A stretch of DNA of 64,000 bases, from assembly GCA_963792785.1 (NCBI GenBank), contig CAWBXO010000001.1, forward strand, positions 1,426,001 to 1,490,000, given 5' to 3'. The translations under genes and the position numbers were made by a program. The stretch comes from CAWIMX01 sp963792785 (GTDB lineage Bacteria > Acidobacteriota > Vicinamibacteria > Vicinamibacterales > CAVVIG01). This document shows, one piece after another, positions 18,417 to 27,300 of this stretch. The notes below the pieces were generated by a model. It made no database searches, was not told the origin of the DNA, and saw nothing but the letters and a program-made list of their open reading frames with translations. Within the stretch, counting starts at the first letter, position 1; every line of letters begins with the position of its first letter.

Positions 18417-19396
18417 ATAAGGTGCGGGGTGCTTGGGTGCGGGGTGCGGGGTGCGGGGTGCTGGGTGCGTTCCTCGTCCTGGCGCCGGCCATCGCCTCGG
18501 CGCAGCAGACGCACCTGGTCGTGGTCAGCGGCGTCGAGGGCGGCGCGGAATACGGCACGCAGTTTCACCAGTGGGCGACGACGCTCATCGACGCCGCGAA
18601 GAAGGCCGATCCGGACGCCGACGTCGTGTACCTCGCGGACAAGCCGGCGGCCGACCCCGCGCGCATTACGGGGCGATCCACGCGCGAGTCGATCCAGCAG
18701 GCGCTCACCGCGCTCGCCGGCCGCTCGGCGCCGAACGACGAGGTGCTGATCGTGCTCTTCGGCCACGGCAGCTTCAACGGCCGGGAGGCGTCCTTTAATC
18801 TTCCGGGGCCCGACCTCACCGCCGCCGACTGGGGCGTGCTGCTCGACGCCTTCACCGGGCGCCGCGTGGCCTTCGTCAACACGGCGGCATCGAGCGGCGC
18901 GTTCCTCGAGCCGCTCAAGGGCCCGGGCCGCGCGATCCTCACCGCGACGAAGACCGGCGGCGAGCGCAACGAGACGGTGTTCCCGCAGTACTTCGCGGAA
19001 GCGTTCGGCGCGCCCGACACGGACCAGAATCGCGACGGCCGCGTCTCGATCGCCGAGGCCTTCGCCTACGCCAAGGGCAAGGTCGAGGAGGACTACGGCA
19101 AGGCGGGCACGCTCCTCACCGAGCACGCGACGCTCGAGGACGGCATGGAAGGCCAGCTCGCGGCGCAGATGTTCCTCGCCGGGGACCGGCAGCGCGCCGA
19201 CGCCATCGCGACGGAATCGGATCCCGCGATCCGCGCCCTGCTCGAGGAGCAGCGCCAGCTCGAGGAACAGGTCGCGGGCCTGCGCCTCCTCAAGCCGAGC
19301 CTGGCGCCCGACGAGTACGACCGGCGCCTCGAGGATCTGGTCACCCAGCTGGCGCTGAAGACGCGCGAGATCGACCAGCGGCGAGGCGGCAAGTGA
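18413..19396 (+). CDS. Secreted caspase/legumain-fold protein lacking the catalytic Cys, with EF-hand
   Basis: A 327-residue protein with a signal peptide ending ASA-QQ near 30. A caspase-like core has LIVLFGHGSF (His118), where peptidases keep the catalytic His. The strand that should bear the catalytic Cys reads VNTAASSGAF, with Ala or Ser instead, so a non-peptidase role is likely. A canonical EF-hand loop DQNRDGRVSIAE is near 206-217, and a C-terminal coiled coil (LLEEQRQLEEQVAGLRLL) follows. Codons 3-17, within the signal peptide, are encoded by a GGGTGCG heptamer array. The start overlaps the upstream stop (ATGA) and the end overlaps the DUF4159 start (GTGA). Confidence 0.7.
   Translation: MNKVRGAWVRGAGCGVLGAFLVLAPAIASAQQTHLVVVSGVEGGAEYGTQFHQWATTLIDAAKKADPDADVVYLADKPAADPARITGRSTRESIQQALTALAGRSAPNDEVLIVLFGHGSFNGREASFNLPGPDLTAADWGVLLDAFTGRRVAFVNTAASSGAFLEPLKGPGRAILTATKTGGERNETVFPQYFAEAFGAPDTDQNRDGRVSIAEAFAYAKGKVEEDYGKAGTLLTEHATLEDGMEGQLAAQMFLAGDRQRADAIATESDPAIRALLEEQRQLEEQVAGLRLLKPSLAPDEYDRRLEDLVTQLALKTREIDQRRGGK
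18420..18470 (+). repeat. GGGTGCK heptamer array inside a signal-peptide coding region
   Basis: About seven copies of the 7-base unit GGGTGCG/GGGTGCT follow the start codon of the caspase-fold gene. They are translated as alternating Val/Arg/Gly/Ala/Cys residues of the signal peptide n- and h-region. Unit length matches the intergenic heptamer arrays elsewhere in the window. Confidence 0.75.
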
Positions 19397-20163
19397 CTTG
19401 GCCTGCGCGCCGCACCGCCGCGCTGGCGCTCGCCGCGAGCGCGCTCGTCGCGGCCACCGCGGCCGCCGAGCGGCGCTACGCCGGGCACGGCAACGCCATC
19501 CTGCCCAACGCGGCGAACGACGGGCGCTTCACGTTCGTCCGCCTGCGCTACGGCCCGCCGGTCGGCTACGCGTCGCAATCCATCCCGTGGTCCCACGACT
19601 ACCCCGCGGGCGAGGAGCACCTGCTTCGCATCCTCACGGAGCTGAGCACGATCGACGCGCGCGTGGACCGGACGAATATCCTGTCCCTCGACGACCCGGA
19701 CCTGTGCGAGTATCCGATCGCGTACATGGCGGAACCCGGGTACTGGACGATCGACGGGGCGGAGGCCACGGCGTTCCGCGACTACCTCCTCAAGGGCGGG
19801 TTCGTGATCTTCGACGATTTCTCCGAGCGGCGCGGCGGCTGGGCCCATTTCGAGCGCGCGTTCCGCACGGTGCTGCCCGACGCGCGGTTCTTCGATCTCG
19901 ACGCCTCGTCGCCCGTCTTCCACTCGTTCTTCGAGATCGACTCGCTCGACATCGTCCCGCAGGCGTACGACATCGGCCGGCCCGTGTTCCGCGGCGTCTA
20001 CCTGGACAACGACCCGGGCAAGCGCATGCTCGCGCTGATCAACTACAACACGGATGTCTCGGAGTTCTGGGAATTCGCGGACACCGGCCTGGAGCCGGTG
20101 GACGAGTCGAACGAAGCATTCAAGCTCGGCGTGAACTACGTCATGTACGGGATGACACACTGA
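19393..20163 (+). CDS. DUF4159 domain protein, exported
   Basis: 256 residues with an N-terminal signal peptide (RRTAALALAASALVAATAAAE). DUF4159 features include FTFVRLRYG near 46-54, WSHDYPAGEEHLLRIL near 69-84, LLKGGFVIFDDF, and LINYNTDVSEFWEFAD near the end. The fold is related to glutamine-amidotransferase-like domains. Partners of this family are encoded with MoxR and DUF58, as here. The GTG start overlaps the previous stop (GTGA), and MoxR follows 27 bases later, so it is one transcription unit. Confidence 0.85.
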   Translation: MTWPARRTAALALAASALVAATAAAERRYAGHGNAILPNAANDGRFTFVRLRYGPPVGYASQSIPWSHDYPAGEEHLLRILTELSTIDARVDRTNILSLDDPDLCEYPIAYMAEPGYWTIDGAEATAFRDYLLKGGFVIFDDFSERRGGWAHFERAFRTVLPDARFFDLDASSPVFHSFFEIDSLDIVPQAYDIGRPVFRGVYLDNDPGKRMLALINYNTDVSEFWEFADTGLEPVDESNEAFKLGVNYVMYGMTH

Positions 20164-20190
20164 AGAAACCGAACTGAAAGGATTCTTTCC

Positions 20191-21228
20191 GTGGACACAA
20201 TCGATACGAAGGACCCGGATCTGACGTCGCCTGACGACGTGGCGCTCGCGGACAGGATGAACGAGGGCCGGCAGCGGATCGTCGGCGAGCTGAAGAAACT
20301 GATCATCGGGCAGGACGACGTCGTCCAGCTGGTGCTGCTCACGCTGTTCGTCGGCGGCAACAGCCTGATCGTCGGCGTGCCGGGCCTGGCGAAGACGCTG
20401 CTGATCCAGACGCTGGCGAAGGTGCTCGACCTCAAGTTCAACCGGATCCAGTTCACGCCCGACCTGATGCCGTCCGACATCACGGGCACCGACCTCATCC
20501 AGGAAGAGGCCGTGACCGGCCGGCGCCAGATGGTGTTCGCGCCGGGCCCGATCTTCGCGAACATCGTGCTCGCCGACGAGATCAACCGCACGCCGCCGAA
20601 GACGCAGTCGGCGCTGCTCGAGGCGATGCAGGAGCACCGCGTGACGATCCAGGGCCGCACGTACCAGCTCGAGGAGCCCTTCTTCGTCTTCGCCACGCAG
20701 AACCCGATCGAGCTCGAGGGCACGTATCCGCTGCCCGAGGCACAGCTCGACCGCTTCATGTTCCACATCGTGATCGACCATCCGCCGGAATCCGAGGAGC
20801 TGAACGTCGTCAAGACGACGACGGCGATCCTCGAGCCGACGTTCGTGCGCACGGTGACGGGCCCGGACCTGATCGCGTTCCAGCGGCTGGTGCGGCGCGT
20901 GCCGGTGGCCGAGGCCGTGATGCGCTACGCGCTGACGATCGTGCGCACGAGCCGGCCGAAGTCGCCGACGGCGCCCGAGTCGGTGAAGAAGTACGTGGCC
21001 TTCGGCGCGAGCGTCCGCGCGGCGCAGAACCTGGTGTTGGGCGCCAAGGCGCGCGCGCTCACGAGCGGGCGCTACCACGTGAGCTTCGACGACATCCGCG
21101 CGATGGCGCTGCCGGTGCTGCGGCACCGCGTGCTGACCAACTTCCGCGCCGAGTCCGAGGGCATGACAACGGACACGATCATCGCCGAGCTCCTCGACGC
21201 CGTCCCGGTCCCCAGGAGCGGGATGTAG
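20191..21228 (+). CDS. MoxR-family AAA+ ATPase
   Basis: 345 residues with a GTG start. Walker A is GVPGLAKT at 62-69, and Walker B with the MoxR insert is VLADEINRTPPKTQSALLEAMQE from about 127. Sensor ATQNPIE and the arginine finger region LPEAQLDRFMFH follow. MoxR ATPases act as chaperones that activate VWA-domain partners by metal insertion or assembly; the likely clients are the DUF58 and BatA proteins encoded next. The stop codon TAG is the first three bases of a TAGGGCT array. Confidence 0.93.
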   Translation: MDTIDTKDPDLTSPDDVALADRMNEGRQRIVGELKKLIIGQDDVVQLVLLTLFVGGNSLIVGVPGLAKTLLIQTLAKVLDLKFNRIQFTPDLMPSDITGTDLIQEEAVTGRRQMVFAPGPIFANIVLADEINRTPPKTQSALLEAMQEHRVTIQGRTYQLEEPFFVFATQNPIELEGTYPLPEAQLDRFMFHIVIDHPPESEELNVVKTTTAILEPTFVRTVTGPDLIAFQRLVRRVPVAEAVMRYALTIVRTSRPKSPTAPESVKKYVAFGASVRAAQNLVLGAKARALTSGRYHVSFDDIRAMALPVLRHRVLTNFRAESEGMTTDTIIAELLDAVPVPRSGM

Positions 21229-21270
21229 GGCTTAGGGCTTAGGGCTTAGGGCTTAGGGCTTAGGGCTTAG
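21226..21270 (+). repeat. Telomere-like TAGGGCT array, six perfect copies
   Basis: Six perfect tandem copies of TAGGGCT (21226-21267), followed by a partial TAG. The first TAG is the stop codon of the MoxR gene, and the array fills nearly the whole gap before the DUF58 start at 21277, so it lies in the 5' leader of that gene within a co-directional run. No reverse-complement arm is seen here. Confidence 0.95.
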
Positions 21271-21276
21271 AAGTCG

Positions 21277-22188
21277 ATGCAACATTCCCATGCGATGCCC
21301 GGCGCGCGGTTCGTGGACCCGACGGTCCTCAGCCGCATCGGCAACCTCGAGCTGCTGGCGCGCTCGGTGGTGGACGGGTTCATCAACGGCCTGCACCACG
21401 CGCCGTTCTTCGGCGCGTCGGTGGACTTCGCGGAGCACCGCGGGTACGTGGCGGGCGACGACATCCGCCGTGTGGACTGGCGCGTGTACGCGCGCACCGA
21501 CAAGTACTACGTGAAGCAGTATGAGGCCGACACGAACACCAACTTCCGGGTACTGCTCGACGTGTCGAAGTCGATGAGCTTCACGACGCACGGCGTGACG
21601 AAGCTCGAGTACGGCTGCTACCTGGCGGCGTGCCTCGCCTACATGGCGCAGCGCCAGCGCGACCGCGTGGGCCTCATCACCTTCGACAGCGAGGTCGTGA
21701 ACCATGTGCCGCCCTCGGCCCGGCACTTCCCCCAGGTGCTGGCAACGCTCGACCGCGCGAAGGCCGAGCGGCCCGGCAACCTGCGCGCGCCGCTCACGCG
21801 GATGGCCGAGTTCTTCAAGCGCCGCGGCATCCTGGCGCTCATCTCGGATCTGTACGACGATCCCGACGCGATCATCGAGGCCGTCCGCCCGTTCCGGATG
21901 CTCGGCAACGACCTCATGGTGTTCCACGTCCTCGACCCGGCCGAGATCGACTTCACGTTCGAAGACGCGTCGGCCTTCGAGGACCTCGAAACGGGCGAGC
22001 AGATCCCGGTGGTGCCCAAGTCGTTCGCGCGGCAGTACCGGCAGCTGATCCAGGAGCACGTCGAGGCGCTCACGACGAAGTTCGCCGAGAACCGGATCGA
22101 CTACACGCTCCTCAACACCGCGAAGCCGCTCGACGAGGCGCTGTTCCGCTACCTCGCCGGGCGCGAGCGGCTGGCGCGGGTGCGGTAG
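21277..22188 (+). CDS. DUF58 domain protein
   Basis: 303 residues with no membrane segment. It has the DUF58 core motif DDIRRVDWRVYARTDKYYVKQYE near 64-86 followed by a VWA-like fold (FRVLLDVSKSMSF, DVSKS MIDAS near 97-101; LISDLYDDPD). DUF58/MoxR pairs are conserved across bacteria in envelope-associated systems; here it precedes BatA by 3 bases. The start ATG at 21277 is poorly preceded by a ribosome-binding site because the heptamer array occupies the leader; an ATG at 21295 is an alternative. Confidence 0.92.
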   Translation: MQHSHAMPGARFVDPTVLSRIGNLELLARSVVDGFINGLHHAPFFGASVDFAEHRGYVAGDDIRRVDWRVYARTDKYYVKQYEADTNTNFRVLLDVSKSMSFTTHGVTKLEYGCYLAACLAYMAQRQRDRVGLITFDSEVVNHVPPSARHFPQVLATLDRAKAERPGNLRAPLTRMAEFFKRRGILALISDLYDDPDAIIEAVRPFRMLGNDLMVFHVLDPAEIDFTFEDASAFEDLETGEQIPVVPKSFARQYRQLIQEHVEALTTKFAENRIDYTLLNTAKPLDEALFRYLAGRERLARVR

Positions 22189-22191
22189 GCC

Positions 22192-24270
22192 ATGGCGTTC
22201 CTCACGCCGCTCGTCCTGCTCGGGCTCGGTGCGCTGGCCATCCCGGTGGTGGTGCACCTGATCCAGCGGGAGCGCAAGCACCTGGTGCCTTTTCCGTCGC
22301 TGATGTTCCTCGAGCGGATCCCGTACCAGTCGGTGCGCCGCCGGCGCATCCGCCACTGGTTCCTGCTGCTGATGCGCGCGGCGGCGATGGCGCTGATCAT
22401 CGCGGCGTTCGCGCGGCCGTTCTTCGAGCAGGGCGCGCTCGCGGTGACGGCCGCCGGCGGCGCGCGCGAGGTGGTCATCCTGCTCGACCGCTCGGCGAGC
22501 ATGGCGTACGGCGACACGTGGTCACGGGCGCAGGAGGCCGCGCGGCGGGCGGTCGCCGCGGTGAACCCGGAGGACCGCGCCACGCTCGTGCTGTTCGCGC
22601 GCAACGCCGAGGAAGCGATGCGCGGGACGTCGGACCAGGTGCGGCTCGACGCGGCCATCGCCGCCGCGGCGCCAACGGCCGGCGCGACCCGCTACGGCCC
22701 GGCGCTCAAGCTCGCGCAGAGCGTCGTCGCCGAATCGAACCTGCGGCGCCGCGAGGTGATCCTGATCAGCGACCTGCAGCGCTCGGGCTGGACCGGCGCT
22801 GAAGACGTGCGCTTCCCCGAGGGCACCATCGTCACGCCGGTGGGCGTGGGCGCCGCCGACGCGGCGAACCTCGCGGTGGTCTCGGCGGCCTTCGCACGCG
22901 CGTCGTTCTCCGACCAGGAGCGCGTCACGCTCACCGCCGCCGTGGTGAACCGGTCCCCGGCCCCGCGCGCCGACGTGCCGGTCACACTCAAGCTGAACGG
23001 CCTCGAGATCGAGACCAAGCGCGTCAACCTCGCGGCCAACCAGCCGGCCACGGTCGTCTTCACGCCGTTCACGCTCGCCGACGCGAACGCCCGCGGTACG
23101 ATCTCGGCGGGGACCGATCCGCTCCCGGCCGACAACACGTTCCAGTTCGTGCTCGCGCCCGGCCGCGGCGTGCGCGTGCTCGTCGTCGAACCCGGCGGCG
23201 GGAACGAGAGCTTGTATCTGTCGCGCGCGCTCCAGATCGGGACCGAGCCGGGCTTCGCCGTCGAGGTGGTGCCCGTCGCGCGCTTCCAGCCGTCAATGCT
23301 CCAGAACCGCTCGGTCGTCGTGCTCAACGGCACGCCGTTCCCGGCGGGCGCGGCGACGGGCGCGCTGCAGCGCTTCGTCGAGCAGGGCGGCGGGCTGTTC
23401 GTCGCCGTGGGGCCGAAGACCACGTGGCCGTCGACCGAGACGACGCTGCTGCCGGGACGCCTGGGCGCGACCGTCGATCGGCTGAGCGGGCGCGGCGGAT
23501 CGATCGGCTACCGCGACTACAGCCACCCCGTGTTCGAGCTGTTCAAGGCGCCGCGCAGCGGCGACTTCTCCAGCACGCACGTCTTCCGCTACCGCGAGCT
23601 CGTGCCGGGCGCGGACGACCTCGTCCTGGCGCGCTTCGACGACGGGGCCGTGGCGCTGGCGGAGCGGCGCGTCGGCGCGGGGCGCGTCATCGCCTGGGCG
23701 ACGACGCTGGACGACAGCTGGACCGACCTGCCGCTGCGCCCGGTGTTCCTGCCGCTGGTGCACGAGATCTCGCAGTACCTGGCGCGCTACCAGGCCGCGC
23801 CCGAGTGGTACACGGTGGGACAGGCGCTGGACTTTGCGACGACACCGGTCGCCGGCGTCGCGCGGCGGGTGGTGCTGACGCCGTCGGGTGAGCGCATCAG
23901 TTCCAACAGGGCCGACAGCACCGACCGGGCCGGCGGCGAGGGCGGGAGCGGCGGCCTCGAGCTCGACGAGCAGGGGTTCTACGAGATCCGCGACGCCGCC
24001 GACCCCAACGCCCGGCCGTTCACCGTGGCGGTGAACTTCGAGGCCTCCGAGTCGGACCTGGCGCCGCTCGATCCGGCCGAGCTCGTGGCCGCGGTGAGCG
24101 GGCACGCGGCGCCGGTCGTGGCGGAGGGCGCGGAACCCGAGCAGCTCACCCCGGAGGCGGCGGAGCGGCGCCAGGGCATCTGGCGGTTCCTGCTGCTCGC
24201 GGGCCTCGCCCTGCTCGCCGCCGAGATGGTCGTGGCGAACCGGTTGTCACAAAAAGAACGATTTCTCTGA
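22192..24270 (+). CDS. BatA-type aerotolerance-regulator N-terminal/VWA membrane protein
   Basis: 692 residues. Two N-terminal helices (FLTPLVLLGLGALAIPVVVHLIQR; HWFLLLMRAAAMALIIAAFARPF) form the BatA N-domain. A VWA domain follows with MIDAS DRSAS near 101-105 and LISDLQRSGW. A long beta-rich region has a GATase-like segment (VRVLVVEPGGGNESLYLSRAL, VEQGGGLFVAVGP), and a C-terminal helix (LLLAGLALLAAEMVVANRL) ends in a short basic tail. Most of the chain should face the periplasm. It starts 3 bases after the DUF58 gene and is a probable MoxR client. Confidence 0.88.
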   Translation: MAFLTPLVLLGLGALAIPVVVHLIQRERKHLVPFPSLMFLERIPYQSVRRRRIRHWFLLLMRAAAMALIIAAFARPFFEQGALAVTAAGGAREVVILLDRSASMAYGDTWSRAQEAARRAVAAVNPEDRATLVLFARNAEEAMRGTSDQVRLDAAIAAAAPTAGATRYGPALKLAQSVVAESNLRRREVILISDLQRSGWTGAEDVRFPEGTIVTPVGVGAADAANLAVVSAAFARASFSDQERVTLTAAVVNRSPAPRADVPVTLKLNGLEIETKRVNLAANQPATVVFTPFTLADANARGTISAGTDPLPADNTFQFVLAPGRGVRVLVVEPGGGNESLYLSRALQIGTEPGFAVEVVPVARFQPSMLQNRSVVVLNGTPFPAGAATGALQRFVEQGGGLFVAVGPKTTWPSTETTLLPGRLGATVDRLSGRGGSIGYRDYSHPVFELFKAPRSGDFSSTHVFRYRELVPGADDLVLARFDDGAVALAERRVGAGRVIAWATTLDDSWTDLPLRPVFLPLVHEISQYLARYQAAPEWYTVGQALDFATTPVAGVARRVVLTPSGERISSNRADSTDRAGGEGGSGGLELDEQGFYEIRDAADPNARPFTVAVNFEASESDLAPLDPAELVAAVSGHAAPVVAEGAEPEQLTPEAAERRQGIWRFLLLAGLALLAAEMVVANRLSQKERFL

Positions 24271-24323
24271 CCCGGCGTTCCCTGTAAGCTGATAGCCGGA
24301 CTCGGGATCGGGAGGACACCTGC

Positions 24324-27300
24324 ATGGGCGAGGCACACCGCAACGAGCTCGTCGGCGTCATCCGTGAGGTGCGCAACCGCTGGCGCCTGAAGCTCGCCGT
24401 GCGCGGCGCGCTGGTCGTGGTGGCGGGGAGCCTGCTCGCGTTCCTGCTGTCGGCGCGCGGCCTCGAGGCGTTCCGCTTCTCGGCGGGATCGATCGTCACG
24501 TTCCGAATCCTGATCTTCGCCATCTTCGCCGCGCTCGCCGGCTACTGGCTGGTGCGCCCGCTGCGGCGCCGCGTGAGCGACTCGCAGGTGGCGCTGTACC
24601 TCGAGGAGTACGACCCGTCGCTCGAGTCGGCGCTGCTCTCCGCCGTCGAGGCGACCGCCGCCGACGCGTCCGATCCGTCGCACTCCCCCGCGCTCGTCGA
24701 GCGGCTGGTGGCCGACGCGATCGCGAAGTGCCGCGCGGCCGAGCACAACCGGCGCATCGAGCGCGCCGCGATGATCCGCCACGCGGCGAGCATGGCCGCG
24801 ATCGTCGCGATCGTCGGCGCCTTCATCACCTTCGGCCCGGCGTACCTGCGCCACGGCCTGTCGGCGCTCTTCGTGCTGTCGCAGAGCGCGAAGGCCGCGA
24901 GCCCGTATCACATCGAGGTCCTCCCCGGCGACACGACCGTGCCGCGCGGCTCCGATCAGACGATCACGGCCAAGGTGTCGGGCTTCACCGCCGCGGGCGC
25001 CGAGCTGCTGATGCGGTCCACGCCGAACGGCGACTTCGAGCGCGTGCCGCTCGTGCCCACGTCCTCGCCGGACACCTTCGAGGGGATCCTCTTCCACCTC
25101 GACCAGCCGATCGACTACTACGTCGAGGCGACGGGCGTGGAATCGGACCGCTACCGCATGTCGCTCGTGGACCTGCCGGCGGTCGAGAAGCTCGACCTCG
25201 AATATCACTTCCCGGCCTACTCCGGCCTCGAGCCGCAGACGGTCGAGGACGGCGGCGACGTGGCGGCGCTCAAGGGCACCACGGTCGGGCTGTCGATCAC
25301 GTCGACGATGAAGACGGCGGGCGGCCGCATCCTGCTGAACGAGAACGAGTCGGCGCCGCTGACGGTGTCGGCCGACGGGCTCTCGCTCACCGGCTCGTTC
25401 ACCGTCGAGAAGCAGGGCTTCTACCGGATCGAGCTGCAGGGCCCGAACGGCGAGCCCGTGGCCGCGTCGCCGCAGTACACGATCGACGCGCTCGCCGACC
25501 AGCCGCCGACCGTCACCTTCGCGAAGCCGGGCCGCGACACGCAGGCGAGCCCGGTCGAGGAGGTCTTCGCCGAGGTCCACGCCGAGGACGATTTCGGGGT
25601 GAAGAACCTGGACCTGGTCTACTCGACCAATGGCGGCGCGGAGAAGACGGTGCACCTGTTCGGCGGCGGGCAGCCGCTCGCCGACGTGCAGGCGGGCCAC
25701 ACCATTTACCTCGAGGAGCTCGACCTCGAGCCGGGCGACTTCGTGTCGTACTACGCGAAGGCCACCGACACCAACGCGGTGGACGGCGCGAAGACGACGA
25801 TGAGCGACATCTACTTCGTGCAGATCCGGCCGTTCAAGACCGACTACAAGGCGGCGCAGTCGGCGGCGGGCGCGGGCGGCGGCGGCGCGGGCAACGAGGT
25901 GGGCGCGCTCTCGCAGCAGCAGCGCCAGATCGTCGCGGCCACCTTCAACACGGTGCGCGACGAGCCGACGATGTCGAAGGACAAGAATCGCGAGAACGTG
26001 GTGTTCCTCACGCTGTCGCAGTCGCGCCTGCGCGAGCAGGTCGACGACCTCGTGGAGAAAATGTCGAGCCGGCTGGTGAACCAGGATCCGCGGTTCGAAA
26101 AGATCGCGTCGCTGCTGCCGCAGGCCTCCGAGGCGATGAAGGCGGCCGAGGGCGAGCTGCGCGGTCAGAAGGCGAAGGACGCGCTCGCGCCCGAGCAGAA
26201 GGCGCTGCAGCTGCTCCAGCAGGCGGAACAGGAATACGAGGTTCAGGTCTCCTCGAGCCGCGGCGGCGGCGGGGGCGGCGGCGGGAACCAGCAGATGCAG
26301 GACGAGCTGGCCGAGATGTTCGAGATGGAGATGGACAAGCTCGCGAACCAGTACCAGATGCAGAACCGCGCGGACCAGCAGGGCGCGGACCAGCAGATCG
26401 ACGAGCTGACCGAGCGGCTGAAGCAGCTCGCGCAGCGGCAGCAGCAGGAGGCCGAGCGGCAGCGCCGGCTCGCGCAGGGCAGCCAGAGCGGCGCGGCGGG
26501 CACCGGCGCGTCGCAGCGCGCGCTGGCCGACGAGATCGAGAAGGCGGCGCGGCAGCTCGAGCAGCTCACGCGCGATCGCCCGCAGCAGAACGCGCTCGCC
26601 GACGTGGCGCGCCAGTTGCGCGACGCGGCGGATCAGATGCGGAAGGCGGCGGCCAGCGGATCGCAGGACGGCGGCGCGGCGGCGGCCCAGGCGCAGGAGC
26701 GGCTGCGCCAGGCGCAGGAGCAGCTCGCGAACCTGCAGTCCGGCCGCGGCCAGCGCGACATCGAGGACGCGCTCAACCGCGCCAAGGCCCTCGCCAAGGA
26801 CCAGGAGCAGATCGAGGCCGACGTGAAGAGCCTCGAGAACGCCGGCGCCGACCGCGGCAGCCGCGCCCAGGGCATCGCGCAGCGCAAGGACGCGATGGAA
26901 TCGCAGGTGGGCGACCTGGAGAACGAGCTGCAGAAGCTCGCCGACGGCACGCGCCGCGACGCGCGCGACGCGTCACGCAAGGTGCAGGAGGCAGCCAACG
27001 GCATCGGCGCCAATAAGATCAAGGAGAAGATCCGCTACTCGAAGGGCCTGCTGCAGGCGGGCGGCAACAACCCCGAGTTTGCCCAGGGCTTCGAGGAGTC
27101 GATCGGATCCGATCTGAACGAGCTGCGCGACACGCTGGGCGAGGCCTCGCGCGCGCTCGGCCAGGCGCAGCAGGACGATGCGATGCAGCGCGCCGCCGAG
27201 CAAGCCTCGAACCTGCGCCGCGGCGTCGAGTCGTTCGGCGAGCGCATGCGCCAGCAGGCGCGTGAACAGCAGGGTCAGCAAGGCCAGCAAGGTCAGCAGG

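Noticed and set aside
21226..21270. True telomere or replicon end
   Set aside because: The TAGGGCT array resembles a telomere repeat but is only six units long, internal, and lies between two co-directional conserved genes.
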